A stretch of 64,000 nucleotides of DNA, taken from Andrena cerasifolii (Eukaryota > Arthropoda > Insecta > Hymenoptera > Andrenidae). Under the pieces are notes generated by a model, which was not told the origin of the DNA, searched no databases, and saw only the letters and a program-made list of their open reading frames with translations. How positions within the stretch are numbered: the first letter of the stretch is position 1; the number at the start of each line of letters is the position of its first letter. A program made the translations under genes and the position numbers. This document shows positions 33,709 to 45,729 of this stretch, piece by piece. The stretch lies in the NCBI RefSeq assembly GCF_050908995.1, contig NC_135133.1, positions 2,088,001 through 2,152,000 of the forward strand, written 5' to 3'.

Positions 33709-34693
33709 ATTGAGAGAAATGGACGATAACGTGTGGACGCAGTGGACATGCAATGCGCAACGTCAAGACTCTTTCCTGCTGTTTTTTTAATGCTCTTCAC
33801 TAAACATGACGATAGTAAGCATTCTTCATAGAGTAAATCTTCCTGATCACGATCCCCTTATTGTTTTTTCCAAAACACTATACCTGGCCCCCGAAATCTC
33901 AACATATTTGGAATTGCGTCTCTAGTAACGTGCGGGCATTAAAGTATTGGGTTTGATCTACTGCCTTCCACACCAGCCGAAAGGATTAATTGTTTTGCAC
34001 GCACGTCTTTTTGTACCTCGAACAGTGTACGATAAGAAGCACGATTAGTTTTAGCGATGTCAACGCAGGAAATAACGAAACATCTTATCTCTATTACCCA
34101 ATTATTTAAATCCTAGTGCAAAGGGGACTTCACCATCGGTTGCCGACCCGGTATGCGTGTAGACTGATGGGTCACACTCATTTTTTGTTCATATGAAGCA
34201 TACACAACATAGTGGATCAATTCTTACGTGTGCGCATATATTTTGAAAAATATAACCTAGTGAGTATCCATGTCCTAGTGAACACGAAAAAGGCCTTTGG
34301 TTCAATGTGGTGGAATTAAACTGAGACTTGGTTTGCAAATGATTGTGGTGTTTTTAATATTCTTAATATTCTGCATATTTATGATATACTTCATATGATC
34401 CAAATTGTCAACATTCTTCAGATTCTTCATGTTCTTCATAGCTGTTCATCATATTCTTCACATACAGTTTTGTCTTGTTATAAGTCCAACGCTTGGGGGG
34501 GGGGGGGGGGGCAGGCGAACCTCTAATGAAACGGGATATATGCAATTCGGCTCCCCTTTGTTCTTTGCTGCCTTCTTTCAATCGTAGGGTGCCGCCGCTA
34601 TCTCGGCTGAAATTTATGGCTTATCGCTATCGCGTACCCTCTCGCTCATTCTCAGTCACTCGAACTCGCCGCGGCAACTAGGTACAAAAGAAG
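33709..34693. other. AT-rich intergenic with a TTCTTCAT-rich stretch
   Basis: No gene. 34350-34460 is a loose ATTCTTCAT/ATATTCTT simple-sequence region similar to 37240-37530 on the far side of the next element. A G-homopolymer follows. Confidence 0.5.
34495..34511 (+). repeat. G17 homopolymer
   Basis: Seventeen consecutive G residues. The exact length is prone to sequencing error. The tract could form a G-quadruplex. Confidence 0.85.
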
Positions 34694-35329
34694 TAAGGTA
34701 GGGTGGGGCTGAAAGTCCCGTTTTTCGTATTGGCATTTTCTTATTTCCGCTACGCCATCTGGTGGCGAAAATTAAAGCAGTCTAATCGGGTTAGTTGTCA
34801 CCTGTTATTGGCAGTATTGGGAATTTCGACTGTTTGACGATCGATTGTGTAAAATTTAACAGACTATTTAATGACAAAAACATTATTGCAATATTTCAAT
34901 ACTTGTGTGACACCAGTCCTGTAACGCGATTGACTCGATTACAGAGCTTACTTTAGTAGATGGCGCTCTCACAATATTTCCCAATAAACCTATGTAAAAT
35001 TGAATACTAACAATCTAGAGATATCTGGTGTTACTTTTTGTATGAACTATAACTATTATGCTTTACGTTCACGGAGTTCTTTTGTTGATACGTGGGCCGT
35101 ATGCATAAAAATAAGAAAATGCTTGAAAGTAATAAGTATAAGTAACAGCAAATACTAGACTTCGTATGCATAACCTTCTACTGGCACTAGATAGTAAATG
35201 ATGGAAAATTTTAAGTAAATACTACTAAATTGTATTTATTTACAAGGGAACACCGAGAACTCGCACTCACCGACTGGAACGCAACTTTGTGGGTTTATAA
35301 AGTGACTCAAGACAAGAACAAAGGCGTGT

Positions 35330-35772
35330 TTCATTCGGGTCCTACCGCCCTTTAAGGGGGTGAAAACTAACCTCAAAGTCAAATAGGCACATCCACTCGG
35401 GCCCTACCGCCCTTTAAGGGGGTGAAAACTAACCTCAAAGTCAAATAGGCACATCCACTTGGGCCCTACCGCCCTTTAAGGGGGTGGAAACTAACCTCAA
35501 CGTCAAATAGACACATCCACTCGGGCCCTACCGCCTTTTAAGGGGGTGAAAACTAGCCTCAAAGTCAAATAGGCACATCCACTCGGGCCCTACCGCCCTT
35601 TAAGGGGGTGGAAAGTAACTTCAACGTCAAATAGACACATCCACTCGGGCCCTACCGCCTTTTAAGGGGGTGAAAACTAGCCTCAAAGTCAAATAGGCAC
35701 ATCCACTCGGGCCCTACCGCCCTTTAAGGAGGTGAAAACTAACCTCAAAGTCAAATTGGCACCTCCACTTTT
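35330..35772 (+). repeat. 62-bp minisatellite, seven copies
   Basis: The word CCTACCGCC marks unit starts at 35341, 35403, 35465, 35527, 35589, 35651 and 35713, an exact 62-bp period. Each unit contains CCCTTTAAGGGGGTG (partly self-complementary) and CTCAAAGTCAAATAGGCAC. Units 3-4 and 5-6 share paired variants (GTGGAAA...CAACGTC...TAGACAC, then CGCCTTTTAAGG...CTAGCC), so a 124-bp dimer was itself duplicated. Confidence 0.95.
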
Positions 35773-35990
35773 TCGCGCATAACTCTCAAAGTACAACAGA
35801 CAGAAAAAAATGTTTCAAACAAAAGTTTAATGGTGCAATAAGCTCTACAAACTTCCGTTAACAAAATTTTTTGAAAAAGCTTTTTTTCTTAAAACAAAAC
35901 TGTTACCTCACGTTATTTACAATTCCACGAGTAAACCGTTCTACTTGTGGATATTTCCTGTAACATGCGGCAACGTCTCGCACGGGAACG

Positions 35991-36403
35991 TTACACGTGT
36001 GTACAGTCTAAAGCTCCTATACAGCACGGAAATTTGAATTTTGTCTGCCAATCTCTTTTGACTTTTTCTACTTCATTTGTATTTTTTTGGAAATTTAATC
36101 CAGTTTTGGCGATTGGTACAGATTTTGCGGGCAACTTCAGTTACTGTTCAACTAATTGTACCTACTCTGATGAACAATAGTATCCTCACCAATGCCTACT
36201 TGCAAACCGGGTTCACCTATGTATCTGAAAAATACCTCCATTTTCTCTTTCCGTGAAAGACCGTCACCTCTGGTTCCGTTCACGATATCTAAAAGTGTAT
36301 CCGCCAGGTAGTTCGCATGGTGTTCTTCGAATCTAAACATGGCACGGTACTCTCGGGTATGGTTTCTTCGACTTTTGTAAACCTTGGGGGCACGAATTTG
36401 CAT
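35991..36403 (-). pseudogene. Broken PIF-Harbinger transposase fragment
   Basis: The first frame (36403 down to 36152) contains YRAMFRFEEHHANYLADTLL, LSRKEKMEVFFRYIGEPG and VGIGEDTIVHQS, the helix-turn-helix-like region before the catalytic domain of Harbinger transposases. A frameshift leads to TVTEVARKICTNRQNWIKFP (36147-36077). A second shift leads to NEVEKVKRDWQTKFKFP then CCIGALDCTHV (36077-35994), where D of LDCTH is the expected first catalytic aspartate of the DDE triad. A stop at 35991-35993 follows, and the remaining D and E region is absent or replaced by the minisatellite. At least two shifts and several stops make it non-functional. It shows what the surrounding element was. Confidence 0.8.
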
Positions 36404-37189
36404 GATTGCGATTGAGCAGACAATTTAAGACAGACGACTGGCGGACTTAAGATAACAGTAGCATTTACTTGCAGTTTTCAGTAAGTACTATGTGTTATGC
36501 ATACGTATTTTACGTATTTACTGAAAAATTAGTAAAAACTATTTCTAATAAATACTTCATCCTTTATTGCATACGGAACTGAGTATTTGCTTGAAACATC
36601 ACTAGTAACAGCTTATACTTGCTTTTATGCGTACGGCCCACTGCAATTTTCTGTTGAATTATACCACAAAATGGTTGTCATTGTATGGGGTAGAAAATCC
36701 TTAATGTCTTTTCGTGTAATATTGAACTAGATAAATAAAAAACAATTTTCAAATCGACAAATATTTATTAAATTAATTCTTGTTGGTATACAATATTGAA
36801 AGGAAAGCATGACTGCTTTATCAAAAAATAAAAATATAAGTCAGAGGCTCACTTTAAACTAAACACTGAAAAAAAATCGCTCAACTAAAACAAAAACACT
36901 TTGGCATGATTTCTTTATACTTTCGCTATCTTATTATGAAAACAAATAATAAAATATATATTTTTAGTTTGGGGGACTTTTTGCCCCAATGGTACCTCTA
37001 TAGTTTCTGCGATATATACGTTTGAAACTATTATCATTCAGCAATAAACAATATCATGCACGCATTACCAAAGGAACATACAATCTTAACGTACTTAGTT
37101 GATACGATTTAAACGAAGCATTGCTTAGGAATAGAGATTTTGAATGCGGGACTTTTTTCCCGCCGGACTTTTAACCCCAGCCTGCCTTA

Positions 37190-38600
37190 TAGTAGGGGTA
37201 GAAATGTACTTCTAACGAAACAGGAGACCCAGACGGGACAACATTTTACTCCGTATTCTCCATATTTTGAAGATTACTCAGATTTTTCATATTTTGAATA
37301 TTTTTCATATTTTCAACACACTCAATACTTTTAACATTTCCAATATTCTTTATATTTTCCATATTTTCTATATTCTTCAGTGCTTTCAAAATTTCATAAA
37401 GTCTGCATATTCTCCATATCCTCGCGCTTCTAATATTTCCAACAATCTTCATATGCTACATATTCTCCGTATCCCCAATACCCTCGGTAATATTTCCAAT
37501 ATTTTCAGTATCCCCACCGCACTCTACCAAATCAATTTATAACACAAATTCAAACCACGATGTGTACTTTTGGACACCCATTCAATCAGTGACTATTTAG
37601 AACACGGCCGTTACAAGGTCACCGAGCGATCGAACATCAATCCACGTTTCCGAAACGGATGAGATACACTGGTTTCATACTCGAGCTCCTGATGCTCCAC
37701 CATTGCTCAACGATCGTGGCAGCTACCGTCCGCGGGGCTCCCAATAAAAGTGGTGCATTAATAATCCATTAAACCCTAACGACTTCATAGACTTCCACAC
37801 GCCTCTCACTCCGGCCGCGTCTGTACAATCGTATCAAAGCGATCACAAGCACCTGCGACCAAGAAAGTGGAGCATCGGCGGCGCGCGTAGCTGTTTCGAA
37901 ACTGGATCGAAGAAAAGCCAGGGCGAAGGAAAGACGTGCCGCGAAAAGATTCCCAGGAATCCGTCTCGAACGAAAAATGCAGTCGCTCCGTTAGGATCCG
38001 ACGATGCAGGCTAGTAGGGGCGGGTATAGCGAGTGGGAGTTGAAGAAAGGGAAAGAGAGCATCGATTTTGTTCGACTCGAACGTGGCCTCGATGTCAGGT
38101 AGACTTCAGTCGGCTACGAAGCTCGGCTAGCCCGTTTACTAGTGGCTAATAAGTGTGCAACCATTTCTTGAATTTCTCTGTGGTGGTTCATTCGAATTTG
38201 CATCAAATAACATTCAAATATTGCATGTAAATCGGAGGTGTACTAGAATATCGGAATACTGGAATTATCGAACATCATCCGAATCTTCGAAGATTCAAGT
38301 ATTATGTTCAACTGGCTATGTTCTTACTGGGGAACACTTGGAGGGCGAAATTATTTTCCATTCAAACCGGGATGAATTACAAAATATGCGGCATTTACAA
38401 AATATATGAAAGGAATTATCTGCGTTTATAGTAAATGATTTAAGGAGGTGGAACACCATTACCCTAGTTCCCTATAGAAATAAATAACCCAGACCTTTCT
38501 ATATTTATCCCAAATCTATTTGACGTATCGAAGGACGTTTTAGACAAAAGTTGAATGCACTTTTGAATGTAAGACTACATCAGAAAAAAGGATTCAGATG
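37190..38600. other. Intergenic: ATATTTTC simple-sequence stretch, then GC-richer block
   Basis: 37240-37530 is a loose repeat of about 9-bp words (CATATTTTC, AATATTCTT, TCCATATT); frames of 68 and 91 codons across it on opposite strands are repeat artefacts. 37600-38120 is a GC-richer unique block. 38155-38409 holds an unrecognised 84-codon frame. Confidence 0.5.
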
Positions 38601-40010
38601 CTCGAATACAGCTGTAATTCGAACGTAACACTCAAATACAACTCCAATTCCAGTGTAGTATTCGAATACAGCTCCAATTTCTGTATATTATTCATGTATG
38701 CTCTAATTGGAGTATAGTATTCAAATAGAGCTTTAATTCGAATGTAGTATTCGGATACAGTTGCAATTCAAACGTAACACTGAAATACAACTGCAATTCC
38801 AGTGTAGTACTTGAATACAGTTCCACTTTGAGTATAGTATTATTCGAATGTGCTCTAATTCGAGTATAGTATTCAAATAGAGCTTTAATTCTAATGTTGT
38901 AGGTATTCGAATACAGCTCTAATTCAAATGTAACACTCGAATGCAAATCCAATTCCAGTGTAGTATGCGAATACACTTCCAATTTGAGTATAGTATTATT
39001 CGAATGTGCTCTAATTCGATTATAGTATTCAAATAGAGCTTTAATTCGAATGTAGTATTCGGATACAGTTGTAATTCAAACGTAACACTGAAATATAACT
39101 CCAATTCCAGTATAGTATTCGAATACAGTTCCAATTTGAGTATAGCATTATTCGAATGTGCTCTAATTCGAGTATAGTATTCAAATAGAGCTTTAATTCG
39201 AATGTAGTATTCGGATACAGTTGTAATTCAAACGTAACACTGAAATACAACTCCAATTTCAGTGTAGTATTTGAATACAGTTCCAATTTGAGTATAGTAT
39301 TATTCGAATGTGCTCTAATTCAAGTATAGTATTCAAATAGAGCTTTAATTCGAATGTAGTATGCGGATACATTTGTAATTCAAATGTAACGCTTAAATAC
39401 AACTCCAATTCCAGTATAGTATTCGAATACAGTTCCAGTTTGAGTATAGTATTATTCGAATGTGCTCTAATTCGAGTATAGTATTCAAATAGCGCTTTTA
39501 ATTCTAATGTAGTATGCGGATACATTTGTAATTAAAATGTAACGCTTAAATACAACTCCAATTCCAATATAGTATTCGAATACAGTTCCAATTTGAGTAT
39601 AGTATTATTCGAATGTGCTCTAATTCGAGTATAGTATTCAAATAGAGCTTTAATTCGAATGTAGTAATCGGATACAGTTGTAATTCAAACGTAACACTGA
39701 AATACAACTCCAATTCCAGTATAGTATTCGAATACAGTTCCAATTTGAGTATAGTATTATTCGAATGTGCTCTAATTCGAGTATAGTATTCAAATAGAGC
39801 TTTAATTCTAATATTGTAGGTATTCGAATACAGCTCTAATTCAAATGTAACACTCGAATGCAACTCCAATTCCAGCGTAGTATGCGAATACAGCTGCAAT
39901 TCGAGTATAGTATTCAAATAGAGCTCTAATTCAAATGTAGCATTAAAATACAACTCTATGGGAAATGTAGTATTCGAATACAACTCTAATTCAAATGCAG
40001 CATTTAAATA
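38601..40010 (-). repeat. 152-bp higher-order minisatellite with ~30-bp monomers
   Basis: Monomers of about 30 bp follow the theme AATACAGCTCCAATTCGAGT then ATAGTATTCG, and fall into a 152-bp higher-order unit of five. The marker TATTCGAATGTGCTCTAATT starts near 38841, 38997, 39149, 39301, 39453, 39606 and 39758, giving steps of 152-156 bp. Because monomers are about 30 bp, minus-strand frames stay open for long runs (169 codons at 39546-40055) and read as variations on LELELYSNTI. Since 152 is not a multiple of 3, successive units shift frame, which argues against a conserved protein. Confidence 0.95.
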
Positions 40011-42495
40011 CCCTAACTTCCAAGAAACATTTATAAGAAATACGGAGCTACTCAAATAGCACTCGATACCCCAACCCTAGTGCCGAACCCAATAACATCA
40101 CAACGGACGTCGCTAAGTTCTCTCGTCCCGGGTTTGCGTAAGCAACCCCGTGGCCGTGCTGGGGAACGGTGGAGCCCAGACGAAAGCTATCCGTACGCCT
40201 ACATCGCCTGGAGCTGTCATGAGCCGAGCTGGAACTGAACTGCAATAGCCAGGCCCCCGTGGCTGGTTTACCAACTTGGTTGCCCCAACCTGGCCCGATC
40301 GTCGCCGTGGGCTTGGCACACACAGCCACTGAACTGGGCCCGTCGTGCTCCTGCAGTTAAGGATCTCTCTTTCTGCCGTACGCTTCCGCGAGAAATTCGT
40401 GATTTGTACTTAATGCGACGCGATACAGTCCGCGGATCATGCTCGGCTCGCTTGTACGGATTAATTCCGCGTATGCATGACCGTACGGAGAGATTATCTC
40501 TGAGTATTGTGTGTCTGGCGAACGAGGACGCATGTAGGTTATAGATCAATTAAATGGAGATTGATGGTTCATGTGGATCCCGACGTATCTTTGATGGAAC
40601 GCGATTGACTGGGTCTCAAGTGAAAGAGACTGGCGAATGTTAGCCTCCTAAGGTTTCTGAGCAAAGAAAGAGCCAAAACACTGGAATAACTTTTTTCTAA
40701 ATGACTTTCATTGGCTTTTGATAAAATAAATTTTGAAGATGGAAACCATTCTTATTGTTAGTGAAATTATTCTACAATTTCAGTTTATATCGCGCACCTC
40801 TTCGGGAACACTGCTTTTTTTAATTTACTTTTACATATAGAATCACTCTCTTCTGGATTTTATTAATACTAACGCATTAACCTGCGTAAGGTCGATATTA
40901 TGCTTTGCAGGACGAATGCAGGATGTGAAATTTAGAAAATTTAGTTTAAAGATTTTAATTGTTAAAAAATAGTAGCTTTATTTCTATTGGGCATATTTTA
41001 TTTCTTGTTATTATTTTACAACGTTTCTAAATTGGTTATGCAATATTGCGTAGTATAATTAATATTATTTTAAATATTCCGTAGTTTTTGTTTTTTAAGC
41101 CTAAAATAGAACTATGGCTTGGTAGTTTTAATAATTGTATAATGTAATAGTTGTTTTATGGGTTGGTAATTTTTTGCAAAATAAAGATCACAAAATTATG
41201 GCATCCATACTGTGTTTAACTAATATTTTGGCATTTGGAGGGTTGGTACCTTTTTGCTTTCGGTCCAATCAGGACCCGTTCTGAAGCAATATCACTCACT
41301 GCTTATCACCAGCGCTGTTTTAAGAAACTAATTATTTCGCTTCAAAGACTCATTTTGAGAATTGTACGAACGAATCTCTATTGTGGGTGAAAATGGAACC
41401 CGTTCCCGTTGTCCAAGGGTTAAAGGATCGCCTTTAGCATTTAATATCCTCAGTCACCGTCATGTTCCCGATCGTGGATCTCACAGTTCCCCCCCGACGA
41501 TCGCGCGACGGATATAAATGGCCTATAACCGCGGGGAGATAAATTCGTGTCGGCGCAGAATTTCGCGTGCTGCGGATTGAGCAATCCAAGCCAGTCAGGT
41601 AAAATCCGTGACGTTAAAAAGCGATCACATCGAGCCGGCGATTTCATAAAGCTGTACGTTTTTTACGATACAACCGTTAAGCGTCGCAATTAATCCGATT
41701 TCACGTTAATTTATTATCATACAGTAAATTCCCCTTTACGTGCATCAGCCGCTGGTAACTGTGTAAGCAGGCTGGCGTAGTAAACACGTAATAAAATCGA
41801 ATATTCAATTCTAATGAATGCGCGTTCCGTGACGTATGGATACGTGTATTAGCTCTCGTAAAATTTGCCCACTCGAGCAACCGTGGTTCACCAAAATATG
41901 CCCGGCAATTAACAATACTACGCAAAGAGTTTTACATATTTGTTACACAAGGTTTTTGTTTCATTCACAATTTACTAGTTGCCTAGTGGTCACTTTTCGC
42001 GGCGTTGCTTGTCATTCTTATCGAAGAAGAATTCTCGAGGTATCGTAAGATCTTGGGGTAATAGCTGAATATTATTCTTAACACTTCGAGTGGCACAAGG
42101 ATTTGAAAAATGGCCCTTCAAGTTGGTCAGGCCATTGCGAGCGATTGCTGCTACGATGAACGCTTTGCTTAACTCGTCCTGAGCGTTCGAAGACACTCTG
42201 ACAATACTTTCGAGGCTTTCCAGAAAATACAAACATGAAAACACGCCACAATCGTGCACAAGGTGTACGTCCCTCGGCGTGGAAGCACGCCGACGCCAGT
42301 CAAAGTGTTAATATAGGAAGCAAAAGTCAGAAATTATTTCGTTTAAGTAGGGGGACCAGTGATAATAGTTACAAGCAATGAACTTAGTAATCTTACGGGT
42401 CCAATATCGATTGACAGCCTACTTTATCTAACTTTTTCCTATTTAGGATTTCCCCGAGAACAAATCTTGTGGTGTATTTGCCTACCAGGCACACT
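40011..42495. other. Intergenic with GC-richer blocks 40080-40560 and 41400-42300
   Basis: Overlapping frames of up to 93 codons on the minus strand at 40048-40549 and 89 codons at 41990-42259 have no motif. 40560-41390 is AT-rich and featureless. Confidence 0.4.
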
Positions 42496-43549
42496 GTCCA
42501 ACAGGATTTTTGTTCCGCAATATCCATTGGGTGATTCTTGTAGAGTTTTTCGCCCTGAACACGAATCCGCAAACCGTTTGTCGTCATCGCCCTCAGTTTT
42601 TGAGAAATTCGATTTTGAAAAAAAACTGCAAATTTTCAACTTTGAACATCTTTTGTGTCGAAACGGTAATAGTTATTTGGTTGCTCGTTGCGTCAAATTA
42701 TTCTATGAACCCTCCCGAATACAACGATATAAATTATTATTGCATTATAACATTTAAATATGTTTAAACAACGATCAAAAGGAAACGTACACCCGAAATG
42801 CACTCATTTTTGAAGATATTTTGCAATTTATTTCCAAAACTAAGGGTCTATAAGAAAATCTGACCACTCCACGCGATGCAGCGGACATTTTTCCTTCGGA
42901 AAGCATCAACAGAAGTGGTAAAACACATTTTGTTTTCAATACAGAAGCGAAATAGTTTGGCAAAACGGGTGGCGTTGACAGTGGTAGTCAACGGCGGCGC
43001 GCGATACACTGCCGCTCAGCGTCACACAATCACTTAACGCGCGTGACCACCACTGTCGAGGGCGCATGTTTTGCCAAACTATTTCGCTTCTGTATTGAAA
43101 ACAAAACGTGACTTACCACTTCTGTTAGTGGTTTCTGAAAGGAAAATTTCTGCTGCATCGCGTGGAATGGTCAGATTTTCTCCTAGACCCTTAGTTTTTA
43201 AAATATATAGCAAGATATCTGCAAAAATTGGTGCATTTCGGGTGTCCTTTTCCCTTTGATCGTTGTTTAAACATATTTAAATGCTTATAATTTAATAATA
43301 ACTTATATCATTGTGTTCGCGAGGGTTCATAGAATAATTTGACGGAACAACCAACCGAATAACTATTACCGTTTGGACAAAAAAAATGTTCAAAGTTGAA
43401 AATTTGAGGTTTTTTTTTAAAATCGAATTTCTCAAAAACTGAGGGTGATGGTGACAAACGGTTTGCGAATTCGTTTTCAGCGCACGAAAACCTATAAGAA
43501 ACGGCTTATGAATGTTACACAACAGAAAAAAAGTTGAATTTTGTTGGAC
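42496..43549. mobile_element. 1-kb palindrome with GTCCAACA ends
   Basis: GTCCAACA at 42496 pairs with TGTTGGAC ending at 43549. The arms of about 490 bp align with many small differences. Best-preserved pairs are the CAAACCGTTTGTC/GACAAACGGTTTG words, CATTTAAATATGTTTAAACA and its complement, and TTTGGCAAAAC/GTTTTGCCAAAC near the centre (about 43020). The mirrored small frames on both strands are palindrome artefacts. No target duplication is seen. The outer 60 bp of the arms are more diverged than the inner part. Confidence 0.7.
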
Positions 43550-44829
43550 ATTGTTATTATTATAGTTTCCTGTAAAAACACTGTTCACACTTTTGGGAAC
43601 AGAGAAAGCGTACGAGTGAGCAAATACTTATGAACGATAGCGTGTGTCCATCAAGTAGGCGCGCGCGCGCGCGCGCGCTTCTGGTGTCCATTAATCAATA
43701 ATGTGTTCTCGGGCGATATTAATGGGGCAGAATTCTCGTTTCACGGATAACCTTTCTTTGGCGTACGCGATCGAGATACGATCATTGGGCGTCCAGTGGA
43801 TTACGAAGGCTGCCGCGTGATCTTTCGCCTCTAATACCAGCTGCTCTAAAATTAGTGGTCGGAACTTTGGGAACATACCTATAGTACCTACTCACTAAAA
43901 TAAAGAAAAACAGCGTTAACAGATATAGATTTGGAAATCAATATTTTAAGAGCTAAGAGGAAACATTTCATTTCATCGTTGCGGATGTTCACTGTCTTGT
44001 GCCAATTTCGATGCATGCCTCGACGCGTTTCCTCATGGAGGTTCACACGCGGTCACAAATTCCAGTTACTTTCCTTATATCTTTAACTGTTTATACAAAA
44101 AAGAAATCGCATTGCAATCGTTGTCGAGGAGAATACTTGAGATAACTGTCTCATAATCAGGGCCAGCCTGAACTTTTGCGGGGCCGGGTTCCAAAATTGT
44201 GCGGGGCTGAAAAAATGCATTCATATTGTACTTCGAAATTTTATTTGCATAGAGCCCCGGAAAATTTATGATCAGCTTTGCTGCTTATAATTCGGTAACT
44301 ATTGGCTTTTAGACCCATCTTTACTACACTTCCTTGCTTATCCTAATGAGCAACACACATAGGGTAGTGGTCAGAAGAAAGTTTGAGCCGTGAACATTAT
44401 TCAAAATAAGAGAGTTGCATTAGGAAGGATTGTATCTTAAAATTTTTATCCCACAGATTGGGGGTTGCCTAAATTGTGTAGTGATACTAAAATGATAATT
44501 AATGCCTGCGATTAAGGTAGATAGGTAAACATGTAAAAATATGAGTTTCAAACTTTTTTTCACTACCGCTGTATATACGCTACAAAACTGTGTAAGAGTG
44601 TGGAGTGATCTCTGGCCTGCCACGATTTCTATATACCTTACGAGTGACGCCATTTTTACCCTCCAAATCAGGTGGAATAACCTCGAAAGATGGTCTGAAA
44701 TTTCATAATTTCGAGTTTTCGAATTAGAGAAACTAGTCGCACTAGTGGTGTAAGTAGTTCCCCTATATCAAGGTCGTTCCACTCAATCGCAATATTACTA
44801 TCGAATTCCTACCGAGGCTCGGAAATACG
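43550..44829. other. Intergenic, nothing recognised
   Basis: CAGGGCCAGCCTGAACTTTT at about 44159 looks like a lone hAT-type 5' end, but no matching right end was found. Frames of 61-77 codons are not recognisable. Confidence 0.4.
43659..43678. repeat. (GC)n microsatellite
   Basis: Ten consecutive GC dinucleotides, the second such tract in the window. Confidence 0.9.
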
Positions 44830-45729
44830 TAGGGGAAAGGTATCTAAAACGATCCCCTTAAGGCGTAATTCAAATAAAAAATACAACTGCACATTATTTA
44901 AATAAAAGTAAAGTAGTTTTTGTAAGTTAGTTTAACTATCTTATTATTGGCTTAGATCAAATTTAGCTACCTGTACAATTACATTTTTTATTCGCATTTT
45001 TGTGAAGGCATAGGATCTAAATGATCATTTTGGATACCTATGTGTATAAAATGATCCCTACGAGGGTTCCTTAGGAAAATGACCCCTAGGATCATTTTGT
45101 CCCTACTGATAATGAATAAGACCAACATTAAAAAGCATTGATTTATTTAAATAAAAACAGAAATTAAACTCAGTTACAAAATATGCGAACATGATAAATT
45201 AAAAGAATTTTTAGAAAACATCAAATCTTAGATAATTTTTTATACATAATCAATGAGCAGAAATACTTAAAATCAAGTAACAAACATAAGAAAATGAGAT
45301 CAGCTGCACAGACTCAAATTTGTTTGCGCACTCCCTGGGATTCCTGGGATCACTTTACCCTACTAAAGAGGGATCACCCAAAACATCCAACTCACATCCA
45401 GTGGTTCAATATAACGTCAAATTATTAGATTCGGTAACGAAACATACATTAAATTATTGTTGAATTATCATTAAATCCGCGAAAAAATAGTTGTCACACT
45501 AAGTTGTTTATGACAAAAGTTACACCACATTAGATAAAAGGCAGTAATTTCGATTTTTTTTTGTTTATAACGCACACAGCGCTGATATTTAAATGGCACT
45601 TCGTACGACACTTGAAGACGTAAGGGCTGAAACTTTGTATATCGATATTACGAAATAGCACCACCAATAACCACAGAAAAACCAGGAATCATTTTACCCC
45701 GAGGAATCCTTTTAGACATCTTTCCCCTA
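44830..45729. mobile_element. TA-target element with GGGGAAAGGTATCTAAAA ends
   Basis: TA at 44830-44831 and 45728-45729 flank GGGGAAAGGTATCTAAAACG; the complement of the right end reads GGGGAAAGATGTCTAAAAGG. Inside the left part, ATGATCCC and GGATCATTTT words recur around 45018-45100, like subterminal binding sites. It is 900 bp and mostly AT-rich, with no transposase fragment seen. Confidence 0.8.

Larger units (their letters stand above)
35092..36641. mobile_element. PIF-Harbinger-like element, degenerate
   Basis: GTGGGCCGTATGCATAAAA at 35092 and TTTTATGCGTACGGCCCAC ending at 36641 form terminal repeats. Similarity continues inward: AAGTATAAG, AGCAAATACT and a second TATGCATA word appear on both sides. 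It contains pieces of a Harbinger transposase on the minus strand and a 62-bp minisatellite. A clear TWA target duplication is not visible, consistent with age. Confidence 0.65.
34694..37189. mobile_element. TA-target element with AGGTAGGGTGGGG ends, interrupted by a Harbinger fossil
   Basis: TA (34694-34695) then AGGTAGGGTGGGGCTGAAAG; the complement of the right end reads AGGCAGGCTGGGGTTAAAAG, followed by TA at 37188-37189. The GTGGGG-plus-AAAGTCC ends resemble the other GGGG-type TA elements. With the nested PIF-Harbinger fossil (35092-36641) removed, about 950 bp remain, the same size class as 44830-45729 and 52752-53587. No transposase of its own was found. Confidence 0.65.

Noticed and set aside
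35330..35772. Regular 62-bp repeats resembling a CRISPR array
   Set aside because: The whole 62 bp is repeated with no variable spacer, inside a degraded Harbinger element.
37240..37530. Possible coding region with N/I/F-rich peptides on both strands
   Set aside because: Simple-sequence ATATTTTC words explain the open frames.
39546..40055. 169-codon minus-strand open frame, the longest in the window
   Set aside because: Lies in the 152-bp minisatellite; the repeating peptide follows the 30-bp monomer and the higher-order period shifts frame.
44159..44290. CAGGGCCAGCCTGAAC as the 5' end of a hAT element
   Set aside because: No complementary right end or 8-bp duplication found nearby.
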